Assembly (NCBI GenBank): GCA_900466575.1
Contig: UBMP01000008.1
Span: 186,001 to 250,000, forward strand
Reading direction: 5' to 3'
DNA: 64,000 bases
Source of the DNA: Hyphomicrobiales bacterium
GTDB taxonomy: Bacteria; Pseudomonadota; Alphaproteobacteria; Rhizobiales; Rhizobiaceae
Below are positions 15,932 through 24,396 of this stretch, one piece after another. A model generated the notes under the pieces. The model saw nothing but the letters and a program-made list of their open reading frames with translations, was not told the origin of the DNA and did not search any database. Made by a program: the position numbers and the translations under genes. Numbering within the stretch: the first letter of the stretch is position 1; the number at the start of each line of letters is the position of its first letter.

Positions 15932-17713
15932 TCAGACTACCGGACCCGGTTCGGCCATTTCCGAGTGAAGGATCTGGTCGAGCCGCTTGAGCATGCCGTT
16001 GGCCACTTCGCGTTCGCCCATGATCACGGTGTCTGCGCCCAGATTGCTGAGATGATCAACCTCCGCATCCGAATGCGCACGGGCAATCACCAGCAGGCGG
16101 TCGTTCATCTTCTTGGCGCTTTCCACGATGTTGCCCGCCTCGAAGGCATCCGGGATGGCGACGACGAGGCTTCGCGCTCGTGCTATATTGGCCAGCGACA
16201 GCAAACCTGCGGACGCCGCATGGCCGGCGATCGCGTCGATGCCTTTCGCGTGCAGATCACCGACCAGCGTATCGGACTCCTCGATGACCACGAAGGGGAT
16301 TTTTGCCGTCTTCAGGTTGGCGGCGACGATGCGCCCCACCCGCCCATAGCCGACCAGAACGCAGTGGCCGTCGTGGGGCACGGGCGTTCTCGTGTCCTTC
16401 TCTTCATCCATCGTCTGTTCGACTTCAGCGACAGGCGCGGAGACCGTGGCTTGAGGCTCCTTGCGAGCGGCGCGGCGCGCGGCGACGTCTTCAAAGCGCG
16501 GCCGCAACAGTTCTGTCAGATAGAACATCAGCGGGTTCAACACGATCGAGATGATGGCGCCGGCAAGGATGAAGTCGCGGCCTTCTTCCGGCAGAAGCTT
16601 CAGGCCGACACCGAGTTCGGCGAGGATGAAGGAGAACTCGCCGATCTGGGCGAGGCTCGCTGAAATGACGAGTGCGGTCCCTACGGTCTTTCGGAAGAGA
16701 ATGACGATCAGGAAAGCCGCGGCGGATTTGCCGATGACGATGATGAAGACGGTCGCGAGGATCGCGAGCGGCTCGCGCAGCAGGATCGTCGGGTCGAAGA
16801 GCATGCCGACCGACACGAAGAAGAGAACAGAGAAGGCGTCGCGCAGCGGCAGGCTTTCGCGCGCTGCGCTATGCGACAGCTCGCTCTCGGACAGGACCAT
16901 CCCGGCAAAGAAAGCCCCCAGCGCCAGCGAAACACCGAAGAGCTGCGAGGCGCCGAAGGCAACGCCCAGCGCGATCGCCAGGACACCGAGACGAAAAAGC
17001 TCGCGCGAACCTGTGTGAGCGATCCTGTGTAGGATCGCCGGGATGACCTTGCGGCCAAACACTAACATGACGGCGACGAAAAGCGCGACCTTGAGCAGTG
17101 TCAGCGCGATGAGACCGCCGATGCCGATATCCCAGCCGCTCATCTGGACCAGCGCCACGGCAAGCGGATCGACGAGCCGCTCGCCATTGCCAACGGAGGC
17201 AACTGCGGGAATGAGGACGAGAGCCAGAACCATCGCCAGATCTTCCACGATCAACCAGCCGACGGCGATGCGCCCCTTGGCCGTCTCGACCATGCGACGC
17301 TCCTGCAGCGCCTTGAGAAGGACCACCGTGGAGGCGACGGAGAGCGCGAGGCCGAAGACAAGGCTGCCTCCCGTCGACCAGCCCATCAGGTGACCCATAC
17401 CCCAGCCGAGCAACGTGGCAAACGCGATCTGGGCGATCGCACCCGGTACCGCGATGACCCGCACCGAAAGCAGGTCTTTAAGCGAGAAATGAAGGCCCAC
17501 GCCGAACATGAGGAGGATGACGCCGATCTCCGCCAACTCTGGCGCAAGATTCTGGTCTGCAACGAAGCCGGGCGTGTAGGGACCCACCAGAATACCGGCG
17601 ACTAGATATCCGACCAGCGGCGGAAGGCGGAAACGATGGGCGATTGCGCCCAGGATGAATGCCAGTACAAAGCCCCCGACCAAGGTTGATATTAGGGGCG
17701 TTGCGTGCGGCAT
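15932..17713 (-). CDS. ybaL: YbaL/KefB-type monovalent cation:proton antiporter with RCK (TrkA-N) domain
   Basis: 593 residues from MPHATPLISTLVGG, chosen because GGAGACGCTT lies directly upstream. Twelve or so membrane helices make up the Na/H-exchanger domain (residues 1-390; RLPPLVGYLVAGILVGP, ASTVVLLKALQERR). A charged linker follows, then a TrkA-N nucleotide-binding domain (GHCVLVGYGRVGRIVAANL, then VIEESD). The family exchanges K+ or Na+ for protons and is gated by NAD(H) or glutathione-type ligands. A perfect 12-base palindrome lies just upstream, between it and the divergent XRE gene. Confidence 0.88.
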   Translation of the reverse strand: MPHATPLISTLVGGFVLAFILGAIAHRFRLPPLVGYLVAGILVGPYTPGFVADQNLAPELAEIGVILLMFGVGLHFSLKDLLSVRVIAVPGAIAQIAFATLLGWGMGHLMGWSTGGSLVFGLALSVASTVVLLKALQERRMVETAKGRIAVGWLIVEDLAMVLALVLIPAVASVGNGERLVDPLAVALVQMSGWDIGIGGLIALTLLKVALFVAVMLVFGRKVIPAILHRIAHTGSRELFRLGVLAIALGVAFGASQLFGVSLALGAFFAGMVLSESELSHSAARESLPLRDAFSVLFFVSVGMLFDPTILLREPLAILATVFIIVIGKSAAAFLIVILFRKTVGTALVISASLAQIGEFSFILAELGVGLKLLPEEGRDFILAGAIISIVLNPLMFYLTELLRPRFEDVAARRAARKEPQATVSAPVAEVEQTMDEEKDTRTPVPHDGHCVLVGYGRVGRIVAANLKTAKIPFVVIEESDTLVGDLHAKGIDAIAGHAASAGLLSLANIARARSLVVAIPDAFEAGNIVESAKKMNDRLLVIARAHSDAEVDHLSNLGADTVIMGEREVANGMLKRLDQILHSEMAEPGPVV

Positions 17714-17757
17714 AAGCGTCTCCATCTTGGCTCGGGCTGACAAAAATGATATATTTG

Positions 17758-17769
17758 ATCGATATCGAT
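17758..17769. promoter_or_regulatory. Palindromic operator candidate ATCGATATCGAT
   Basis: A perfect 12-base palindrome lies in the ~90 bases between the divergent ybaL-type antiporter and the XRE-type regulator. It is a plausible binding site for that regulator, controlling itself and the antiporter. Confidence 0.4.
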
Positions 17770-17803
17770 AGATATGGGTATTTTTTCGGCGAAGTTCAAC
17801 CGC

Positions 17804-18055
17804 ATGTATGATGATGAAAAACAAACCGTTTTGACACCAGAAATGTGCCGCGCAGCGCGCGCCTATCTGGATTGGACGCAGGCCGATCTCGCCGAACGCG
17901 CTGCCGTCTCGCGCGGCACCGTTCGCGACTACGAAGCGAACGCCCACGCAGTCCACCGCTCGACGCCCGCCCTGCTGCGCAAGGCGCTGGAGGACGGCGG
18001 AGTCAAACTCGAAGGGCGGGACGACGGTGGAATGGCGCTGGTGCAGGAGGGCTGA
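17804..18055 (+). CDS. XRE-family helix-turn-helix regulator (small)
   Basis: 83 residues from MYDDEKQTVLTPEM; an ATG at 17774 is possible but lacks a ribosome site. One XRE helix-turn-helix is visible: CRAARAYLDWTQADLAERAAVSRGTVRDYEANAH, with the recognition helix at SRGTVRDYE. The C-terminus (ALLRKALEDGGVKLEG) is the usual short tail of this alphaproteobacterial group. The protein is almost only a DNA-binding domain. It is divergent from the antiporter, with a palindrome between them. The target is inferred only from position. Confidence 0.75.
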   Translation: MYDDEKQTVLTPEMCRAARAYLDWTQADLAERAAVSRGTVRDYEANAHAVHRSTPALLRKALEDGGVKLEGRDDGGMALVQEG

Positions 18056-18237
18056 CAGGTCGTGCCGAAAGCGAAGGCATTGAGGTGCCGACCGTACAAA
18101 CTTCTTACGGTTTCGATCATGTCCCCAACCATGAGGTCGCCTTTCACAGCGAAACGGATGCCGGCTGGCTAAACTTTGATTTCGTGCTCCGATGCTCTAC
18201 AACAACGTCCTGACAAGAAACACCGGAGTCGCATAGC

Positions 18238-19107
18238 ATGGCCAGAGTAGCGTTTATCGGTCTCGGCGTCATGGGTTACCCCATGGCAGGACATCTCAAG
18301 ACCAAGGGCGGACATGACGTTTCCGTCTACAACCGCACATTTGCCAAGGCAGAGGCCTGGGTGGAGCAGTTTGGCGGCGCGGCTTTCCGCCTGCCGGTCG
18401 AGGCGGTGCGCGATGCCGATTTCGTCTTCACCTGCGTCGGCAATGACGACGATCTGCGATCGGTGACATTGGGTGAGTCCGGCTGTATCGGCGGAATGAA
18501 GCCGGGCGCGATATTGATCGACAATACCACGGCGTCCGCCGAGGTTGCGCGTGAGCTCGAAGAAGCCTGCGCTGCAAGGGGTCTTGGCTTTGTCGATGCA
18601 CCTGTCTCGGGCGGCCAGGCGGGCGCGGAAAACGGCGTATTGACCGTCATGTGCGGTGGTGACGAAGCGGCGTTCGAAAGGGCGAAGCCTGTCATCTCCT
18701 CGTATGCCCGGATGGTGGGCCTGATGGGCCCGGCGGGCGCCGGCCAACTCACGAAGATGGTCAACCAGATCTGCATTGCCGGTGTGGTTCAGGGCCTCGC
18801 AGAGGGCATCCATTTCGGCAAGCGCGCCGGGCTCGACATCGAGAAGGTCATAGAGGTCATCTCCAAAGGGGCGGCCGGGTCGTGGCAGATGGAAAACCGC
18901 TACAAGACGATGAACGAGGGGCGATACGACTTCGGTTTCGCCATCGACTGGATGCGCAAGGACCTCGGCATCGTGCTCTCCGAGGCGCGTCGCAACGGCG
19001 CGAAACTGCCGGTCACAGCTCTGGTGGACCAGTTCTATGGCGACGTCCAGACCATGGGCGGCAACCGGTGGGACACCTCGTCGCTGCTGGCGCGACTTGA
19101 AAAATGA
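18238..19107 (+). CDS. 3-hydroxyisobutyrate/tartronate-semialdehyde-type NAD(P)-dependent beta-hydroxyacid dehydrogenase
   Basis: 289 residues, the usual family length. The N-terminal Rossmann motif is VAFIGLGVMGYPMAGHL and the substrate-site motif is FVDAPVSGGQAGAENG. The catalytic lysine is in GAGQLTKMVNQICIAG. The C-terminal helical domain includes DFGFAIDWMRKDLGIVLSEAR. It would reversibly oxidise a short beta-hydroxyacid; whether 3-hydroxyisobutyrate, glycerate or another is not decidable. GGAG lies 9 bases upstream of the ATG. Its stop overlaps the start of the next gene (ATGA). Confidence 0.88.
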   Translation: MARVAFIGLGVMGYPMAGHLKTKGGHDVSVYNRTFAKAEAWVEQFGGAAFRLPVEAVRDADFVFTCVGNDDDLRSVTLGESGCIGGMKPGAILIDNTTASAEVARELEEACAARGLGFVDAPVSGGQAGAENGVLTVMCGGDEAAFERAKPVISSYARMVGLMGPAGAGQLTKMVNQICIAGVVQGLAEGIHFGKRAGLDIEKVIEVISKGAAGSWQMENRYKTMNEGRYDFGFAIDWMRKDLGIVLSEARRNGAKLPVTALVDQFYGDVQTMGGNRWDTSSLLARLEK

Positions 19108-19487
19108 GGCCGGGAGCCGCCGCGCAGCTTGGTTTGCTTCTGGCGTTCCAGTTTGCGCGTCCTGGGATGGCTGCTCCGCAAGATGCGATCACGGAAATCA
19201 GGACGGACGTAGCGGAAGCTATCGGACGCTGTTTCCAGGCACCAAAAGGCTATGCACCACCCTACCCGGCTGTCACGCTTCTCCTGAATTTCCGCCCCGA
19301 CGGCAATCTTGACGGACCGCCGCAACTCGGCGATCCGCCCGGCGGCGATGCGAGGCATTCAGCGACCGTGATGGCGGTTCTTTCCGCCGCGAGCGAATGC
19401 GCACGGATCGACAACTCGACGCGCTTTCGGCAGGATTACCCGGCCTGGAAGTCCCTGTTGCTGACTTTCCGGCCCGGAGAGCCCTGA
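19104..19487 (+). CDS. Small secreted protein, TonB-C/TolA-C-like
   Basis: 127 residues with a probable signal peptide (AAAQLGLLLAFQFARPGMAAP). The remainder (VAEAIGRCFQAP, VTLLLNFRPDGNLDGPPQL, AASECARIDNSTRFRQDYPAWKSLLLTFRP) has the spacing of TolA/TonB C-terminal-type domains: a Cys pair, a beta-strand with RPDG, and a final strand LLLTFRP. It is coupled to the dehydrogenase gene by ATGA and followed one base later by the AlkD-like gene. The fold call is my inference; function unknown. Confidence 0.6.
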   Translation: MRPGAAAQLGLLLAFQFARPGMAAPQDAITEIRTDVAEAIGRCFQAPKGYAPPYPAVTLLLNFRPDGNLDGPPQLGDPPGGDARHSATVMAVLSAASECARIDNSTRFRQDYPAWKSLLLTFRPGEP

Positions 19488-19488
19488 G

Positions 19489-20205
19489 ATGTCGGACCTC
19501 AATCCCGCCTCCAATGCAGCGGAGGTGATTGTGTACCTGCAGTCCCTTCGCAATGCGACGAATATCGCGGGAATGGCGCGCTTCGGGATTGTAACCGACA
19601 CAGCGCTCGGCATTTCCACGGATGACATGCGCAAGATCGCGCGGCTGATCAAGAAAGATCATGCTCGGGCGCTCGATCTGTGGCAGAGCGGTATCCGCGA
19701 GGCACGACTGCTTGCCGCCTTCACGGCAGAGCCGTGGAAACTGTCAATGGACGAGGCGCGCGACTGGGCCGCATCGTTCAACTCCTGGGAGATCGTCGAC
19801 AGCGTCGCGGACCTTTTCGTCCAAAGCGGACATTGGCCGGTTTTGATTCCCGAATTCGCGGCGGACGAGCGCGAATTCGTCAGGCGCACAGCTTTTTCCA
19901 TGATGGCCTGGGCTGCAGTTCACCTGAAGAAGGAACCCGACGCACATATCCTCGCGTTCCTGCCTCTCATAGAACGTCACGCCACCGATCAGCGCAATTT
20001 TGTGAAGAAGGCGGTCAACTGGGCGCTACGGCAGATCGGCAAGCGAAATCTCGAATGCCGGGCGCCGGCCTGGGCGCTTGCGGAAAAGCTTGCCGTCAGC
20101 GCCGACCGTACCGAACGCTGGATCGGCAAGGATGCCTTGCGCGAGTTCGAGAAGAAATTCGGAGCACCTCTCAAAGGCGATCGTGGTCAATCCGATAGAG
20201 CTTGA
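19489..20205 (+). CDS. AlkD-like DNA alkylation repair protein (HEAT-like)
   Basis: 238 residues. All-helical HEAT-like repeats with the family segments ALGISTDDMRKIARLIKKDH, LWQSGIREARLLAAF, WAASFNSWEIVDSVADLFV, FVRRTAFSMMAWAAVH and FVKKAVNWALRQIGKRN match the DNA alkylation repair enzyme family (AlkC/AlkD superfamily). AlkD excises cationic alkyl bases without flipping them. The NSWEIVD and VKKAVNWALR segments cover the residues around the AlkD catalytic cleft. It is the last gene of a three-gene run and overlaps the convergent membrane-protein gene by 35 bases. Confidence 0.85.
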   Translation: MSDLNPASNAAEVIVYLQSLRNATNIAGMARFGIVTDTALGISTDDMRKIARLIKKDHARALDLWQSGIREARLLAAFTAEPWKLSMDEARDWAASFNSWEIVDSVADLFVQSGHWPVLIPEFAADEREFVRRTAFSMMAWAAVHLKKEPDAHILAFLPLIERHATDQRNFVKKAVNWALRQIGKRNLECRAPAWALAEKLAVSADRTERWIGKDALREFEKKFGAPLKGDRGQSDRA

Positions 20206-21994
20206 GATGGCGGCTGCCGCTGACTGGCTGGGGCACCAGCGCATCGCCGGGATTATCCTTCAACAGCGCTTCGAACAGCGAGCCGGGTGGCGGTATGAAA
20301 AGCGCCTTGGCGGCGTCCGGATAGGCGCAGAAGGCCACGTAATCGAATGGAGCGAGAGCCGACTTCCTGGCGGAAGGGTCGGAGAGGTACAGGGCATCGA
20401 ACATGCGACGCATTCCCGGCGACGCGCGATGATAGCTGATGTCGGCGACGCGGACGCCTGACGGCGCCTGCTCCAGGATTGTCAGTCCCACTGCGGGCGT
20501 CACCATATAGAGACCCGGCGGCAGCGCCTTCATCGCCTTTCGGTCCGCTGCCGAACACGTGTCGTTCATGAGGAAATCCGCGGCATCCACGGAGCGCAGC
20601 TCCCGCTGAACCGGCATGGCGATGGCGACTGCCTGGAAAAGGCAACCAAAAACAAGCGTCAGACCGCCGAACATCACCACCAGCCTCTTCTGAGTCTCGA
20701 GCGAGCTGGACGCAAGATGGGCAAGCAGTTGCGGGATGAACAGAGGCAGGAGGGCCGCCGGAAAGCGGACGAACCGGAAGGCCTCGAGATTCGCCAGGAA
20801 GGCGGCAACGCCCATGGCCAGTACGATCGCCGGAGCGGACTGCCCTTCCTTCAGACTTCGCCATGCCAGCATGCCGGCGGAAATAGCGATCGTCGTCTGG
20901 AGAGCGATGTCGAATGTCGCCGAGAGGAGCCCCCCGCGCAGAAGGAGGAGCACGGTGTGTTCCTGATCCACATGCTCCAGCCAAAGTTCTCGCGAAACCG
21001 GGTCGACTATGGCGTAGGGGCCGGCCAGAACGCCCGGCATTGCGACGACAATTGCAGCCAGCAGAAGCAAGCCCGGGATCGCCAGAGCGGCAAGGCGCTT
21101 TGCGGTGGAAGCTTGCGGGGGCAGGAACGTTGCCGAGAGCGCCGAAATCAGAGCGAAGCCTGCAAAGGCCGCGACATAGGGTGCCGAAAAAATATCATTC
21201 TGAATGCCGAAAAGGACACCCGGCCCTGCGAAGACAAGGGTGGCGAGGGGTGCAAGGACCGTCATGGCCACAGAGAATGCCCGGAATATTCCGTCCGCAC
21301 CTGGGCGTCGCGCGATCCAGGCCAGGGCAAGCGCTGACCAAAGGACGGCAATCAGAGGCAGGGTCTCGAGACCGATCGTCACCGAAAGGGCCAAGGCCCC
21401 GGCCATCAGAACGCCACCCGCTGGCGACCAGCAGAGCACCCCGTAGCTCGCTGCCGCGAGTGTCACAAGCTGCGCATTATGATGATCGATGCGACCAGGC
21501 ACGAATTCCAAGGACGCATAGATCATTGCCAGCGCCGCAACGAGCGCGTGCAAGGGGGCAATATTCCCCCTCCCGGGAACCAGCTTCGCCATACAGCCGG
21601 CACTGAACCAGGCAAATGCAAGCATCATCAAGGGCGGCCAGATGTTGAACGCTGTCGTCAGGGCCTGCTCGCTTCCCAAAACATGCGACAGAACCCATGT
21701 AATTGCCACATAAGGCGCGTCAATCAGGCGCGACCATGGAGAGACGTAAGGACCAGGCATTGCGATCCCGGTGATGGTCAGGTCGTACCAGCCTTTACCC
21801 GACAGCAATTGGCGAACCTGTATCGCCCGCAGGTGATCATCGATGTCACCCAGGAAAAGTACACCGTCCGAAAGGTCATAGGCCGCAGCGGCCAGAAAGA
21901 CGATCGACAGCACGAGGAAGGCGTTCGGCCGGAGGCTGCGAACACCATATGCCCGCTTGAGCGGACCGCTGCCTGTTTCTTGAGTTGCGACCAT
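20171..21994 (-). CDS. Multi-spanning membrane protein, GT-C glycosyltransferase-like
   Basis: 607 residues with about 11-13 hydrophobic helices and a soluble C-terminal ~110 residues. The first loop holds LFLGDIDDHLRAIQVRQLL and TGIAMPGPYVSPWSRLIDAPY, and a later loop FVPGRIDHHNAQ. An acidic pair plus His/Arg in loop 1 and a DHH in a later loop resemble GT-C enzymes, including STT3-like oligosaccharyltransferases, which use polyprenyl-linked sugars. Identity with any characterised enzyme is not claimed. It overlaps the convergent AlkD-like gene by 35 bases. No glycan genes are adjacent. Confidence 0.6.
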   Translation of the reverse strand: MVATQETGSGPLKRAYGVRSLRPNAFLVLSIVFLAAAAYDLSDGVLFLGDIDDHLRAIQVRQLLSGKGWYDLTITGIAMPGPYVSPWSRLIDAPYVAITWVLSHVLGSEQALTTAFNIWPPLMMLAFAWFSAGCMAKLVPGRGNIAPLHALVAALAMIYASLEFVPGRIDHHNAQLVTLAAASYGVLCWSPAGGVLMAGALALSVTIGLETLPLIAVLWSALALAWIARRPGADGIFRAFSVAMTVLAPLATLVFAGPGVLFGIQNDIFSAPYVAAFAGFALISALSATFLPPQASTAKRLAALAIPGLLLLAAIVVAMPGVLAGPYAIVDPVSRELWLEHVDQEHTVLLLLRGGLLSATFDIALQTTIAISAGMLAWRSLKEGQSAPAIVLAMGVAAFLANLEAFRFVRFPAALLPLFIPQLLAHLASSSLETQKRLVVMFGGLTLVFGCLFQAVAIAMPVQRELRSVDAADFLMNDTCSAADRKAMKALPPGLYMVTPAVGLTILEQAPSGVRVADISYHRASPGMRRMFDALYLSDPSARKSALAPFDYVAFCAYPDAAKALFIPPPGSLFEALLKDNPGDALVPQPVSGSRHLKLYRIDHDRL

Positions 21995-22325
21995 GTGGAC
22001 TGTCCTGAAGCGAGATTATCCGCACGCTAAACGCGTGGAGTTAACAAAGCAGTCCATCCCGTGCCCTGCTGACGACGAGAGTTTATACTCGGCCTGCTCC
22101 CCTTGCGTTCCCAGTCTGGTTGATACGTGCCGAGAGCTTCTTCTGGCTCATCACCAGCCGCATGATGTCGACGGATTGACTGAAGCCTTCGTTGCTCGGA
22201 ACCCGGAAGATGGGGCTTTTGGTGGCGTGTTGCCGACCGGCACCGAACCGGCAGATAAGAAAGGCATCATCGAGATGCTCGATGATGCCTCGTGCCTGCA
22301 CTTGCCAATAGCCCGAACTGCGTCG
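21995..22325. other. Intergenic region between the GT-C-like gene and lrp
   Basis: About 330 bases, containing the Lrp-gene terminator hairpin (22253-22290) and presumably the promoter of the GT-C-like gene. A 72-codon minus-strand ORF at 22083-22301 runs through the hairpin and has no ribosome site, so I do not call it. Confidence 0.5.
22253..22290 (-). terminator. Strong terminator after the Lrp-type gene
   Basis: A perfect 13-base stem AGGCATCATCGAG/CTCGATGATGCCT with a 3-base loop is followed on the minus strand by TTCTTATCT. It lies 35 bases past the lrp stop. Confidence 0.85.
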
Positions 22326-22814
22326 TCAGTCCTCGCTGGATTTCGAGGATTCCAGCGACATGTAGTCGAGCGGCAGTTCGGTCGTGTACTTGATCTGCTC
22401 CATGGCGAAGGCCGAGGAGACGTCGCGGATTTCGATCTTGGCGATCATCCGTTTATAGAAGGCATCGTAAGCCGCAATATCGGGCACGACGACCCGCAGC
22501 AGGTAATCCACGTCGCCGCTCATGCGGTAGAACTCGACAACTTCCGGAAATTCGGCAATCACCTCGGAGAACCGCTTCAACCATTCGATGGAATGGGCAT
22601 TGGTGCGGATCGAAACGAAGACATTGACCTTGGCATTGACCTTGACCGGGTCAAGAACGGCCACCTGCCGCTTGATGACGCCATCTTCTTCCATCTTCTG
22701 GATGCGCCGCCAGCAAGGCGTGGTCGAGAGACCAACCTTCTTGGCGATATCTGCAACGGCAAGGGTGGAATCCTCCTGAAGAAGGCGCAGGATTTTGCGG
22801 TCCAGACGATCCAA
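22326..22814 (-). CDS. lrp: Lrp/AsnC family transcriptional regulator
   Basis: 162 residues, standard length. The N-terminal helix-turn-helix is LDRKILRLLQEDSTLAVADIAKKVGLSTTPCWRRIQKMEEDGVI. The C-terminal RAM/ligand-binding domain includes VEFYRMSGDVDYLLRVVVPDIAAYDAFY, with the conserved GxxDY turn that contacts amino-acid effectors. Leucine-responsive regulators act as oligomers on amino-acid metabolism genes. It is monocistronic with AAAGGAAAG before the ATG and a strong terminator. Whether it is the global Lrp or a specialised paralogue cannot be told here. Confidence 0.88.
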   Translation of the reverse strand: MDRLDRKILRLLQEDSTLAVADIAKKVGLSTTPCWRRIQKMEEDGVIKRQVAVLDPVKVNAKVNVFVSIRTNAHSIEWLKRFSEVIAEFPEVVEFYRMSGDVDYLLRVVVPDIAAYDAFYKRMIAKIEIRDVSSAFAMEQIKYTTELPLDYMSLESSKSSED

Positions 22815-22963
22815 CGGTCTTTCCTTTCAACACATGCATAATCCCGTCAACGCTAGCACGACCGGCTAAAAAAAGGATTATGGTTCGCGCGCGGCATTCC
22901 GCTATGCGCTCTTGGCCGGCGGGTTCCTGGAGAACGAATCCGGCAACGATGGAATTGATTGTT

Positions 22964-23593
22964 TCAGTCTATCTTGCGCTGCACAAGCTCTTTCAGGACT
23001 GGCAGCAGTTCTTTCTCGAACCAGGGATTGCGCTTGATCCAGCCGGTATTGCGCCAGCTGGGATGGGGCAGCGGGAGAACAGGCGTGCCGAGGGGCTGCT
23101 CCAGATAGTCGCGCCAATGGCGAACCGTCTCGGTCATATTCTCCCTGACGCGCGTGCCGAGATGCCAGCTTTGGGCATGGTGGCCAACGGCCAGGATCAG
23201 CTCGACCTGCGGCATCGCGGCCATCACGGCGGAGCGCCAATGCGGCGCGCATTCCCGGCGCGGCGGCAGGTCGCCGCCATTCGCGTCATATCCCGGAAAG
23301 CAGAAACCCATCGGCACGATCGCAAAGCGGTTCGTGTCATAGAACTCTTCGCGGGTCACACCGAGCCAGTCGCGCAGGCGGTTGCCGGAAGCATCGTTGA
23401 AGGTGATGCCCGTGTCATGCACGCGCAGACCGGGAGCCTGCCCCGCGATCAGGATTTTCGCGGTCGAAGACAGTACTGCGACCGGCCGTGGTTCGTGCGG
23501 CAGCCTGTGTGCTTGACCGCGCAGCGGTGTGTCGCGACAGAGCCGGCACAGCGCTATTTCATCCAGAAGACGTCTGACATCACTTTCACTCAA
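22964..23593 (-). CDS. Uracil-DNA glycosylase family protein (family 4/5-like, Fe-S type)
   Basis: 209 residues from a TTG at 23593 with GAGG 8 bases upstream. An in-frame ATG at 23641 lies inside the GST gene and is the alternative start. Motif A is ILIAGQAPGLRVHDTGITF and the DNA-intercalation motif is LPLPHPSWRN. Four cysteines (CRLC near the N-terminus, GFCFPG and RREC) fit the [4Fe-4S] ligands of the thermophile-type UDG superfamily. It would remove uracil from DNA. It lies directly behind, and probably co-transcribed with, the GST gene. Confidence 0.85.
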   Translation of the reverse strand: MSESDVRRLLDEIALCRLCRDTPLRGQAHRLPHEPRPVAVLSSTAKILIAGQAPGLRVHDTGITFNDASGNRLRDWLGVTREEFYDTNRFAIVPMGFCFPGYDANGGDLPPRRECAPHWRSAVMAAMPQVELILAVGHHAQSWHLGTRVRENMTETVRHWRDYLEQPLGTPVLPLPHPSWRNTGWIKRNPWFEKELLPVLKELVQRKID

Positions 23594-23603
23594 TGACTGA
23601 ACC

Positions 23604-24215
23604 TCACGCCTCTGCAGATGGCCTCGACGCCACAGCGTCATACCAGCGCAGAACGTTCCCGAGTTCCGGCGGGCACTGGATACGAGCGGGCTTCATGAAC
23701 TGAAAGGCGATAAACATGGTGATGTCGGCGACGGTGAAGTCATCCCCCACAACGAAAGGACGGCTTGCCAGTTCCTGATCGATGAAACGGAGGAATTCAA
23801 GCGCCTTCGGCTTGTTCAGTTCACCCCATTCGGGAAGTTGTGGCACCTCCCAGTCTTTCATCGCGGGATGAATGTGGCGGAAGGCCGCCGCGACCGACAG
23901 CAGAAAGCCGAGCTCTATGCGGCGGTTCCACATCTCCACGAATGCCTTCTCCCGCGCGTCCCGACCGAAGAGAGGCGGGTTCGGATAAAGCTCCTCAAAA
24001 TAGCGGCAAATCGCAATCGACTCCGACAGGTTAGAGCCGTCGTCGAGTTCCAGAACCGGCAGACGCCGCAGTGGATTGCGCGCCCTTATGTCCTCGGACC
24101 TGTGCCCAAGAGCACCCATGTCCACCGGCACGAGATCAACCGTTATCCCCTTCTCCGCGAGATACATCCGCACCCGGCGCGGATTGGGCGCCTTTCCCCC
24201 GTCAAACAGTCTCAT
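23604..24215 (-). CDS. Glutathione S-transferase family protein
   Basis: 203 residues from MRLFDGGKAPNPRRVRMYL; GGAGAGGGTGGAT precedes this ATG, so I reject the upstream one at 24248. The thioredoxin-like N-terminal domain carries RLPVLELDDGSNLSESIAICRYFE, the cis-Pro and SES glutathione-binding motif. The helical C-terminal domain has PFVVGDDFTVADITMFIAF, the GST N-capping box. The N-terminal Ser/Asn catalytic position (KAPNPRR) fits bacterial GSTs of the alpha-proteobacterial type. Substrate unknown. The uracil-DNA glycosylase gene follows within 11 bases. Confidence 0.88.
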   Translation of the reverse strand: MRLFDGGKAPNPRRVRMYLAEKGITVDLVPVDMGALGHRSEDIRARNPLRRLPVLELDDGSNLSESIAICRYFEELYPNPPLFGRDAREKAFVEMWNRRIELGFLLSVAAAFRHIHPAMKDWEVPQLPEWGELNKPKALEFLRFIDQELASRPFVVGDDFTVADITMFIAFQFMKPARIQCPPELGNVLRWYDAVASRPSAEA

Positions 24216-24396
24216 ATCCACCCTCTCCCTTCGACAGAACAAGCGCATTCATCTCTCATCCCGCTCAACGCAACGCCGCTCAGGGACGTTCCGCAACCGA
24301 AGCAAGATGGCAAATGAATCCTTTCCAGAAGCAACTTCTTAACTCTTTACGGTTAGAATTTGGTCATAGTTTCCGCGTCTGAAGTTGTATCAGTCC

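Noticed and set aside
22038-22046. TTAAC near the GT-C-like gene start as a CtrA site
   Set aside because: Only one TTAA half is present; no second half at the N7 spacing. Similar single halves at 3054 and 58273 were also left out.
22083-22301. 72-codon minus-strand ORF between lrp and the GT-C-like gene
   Set aside because: It spans the lrp terminator hairpin, lacks a ribosome site and shows no family pattern.
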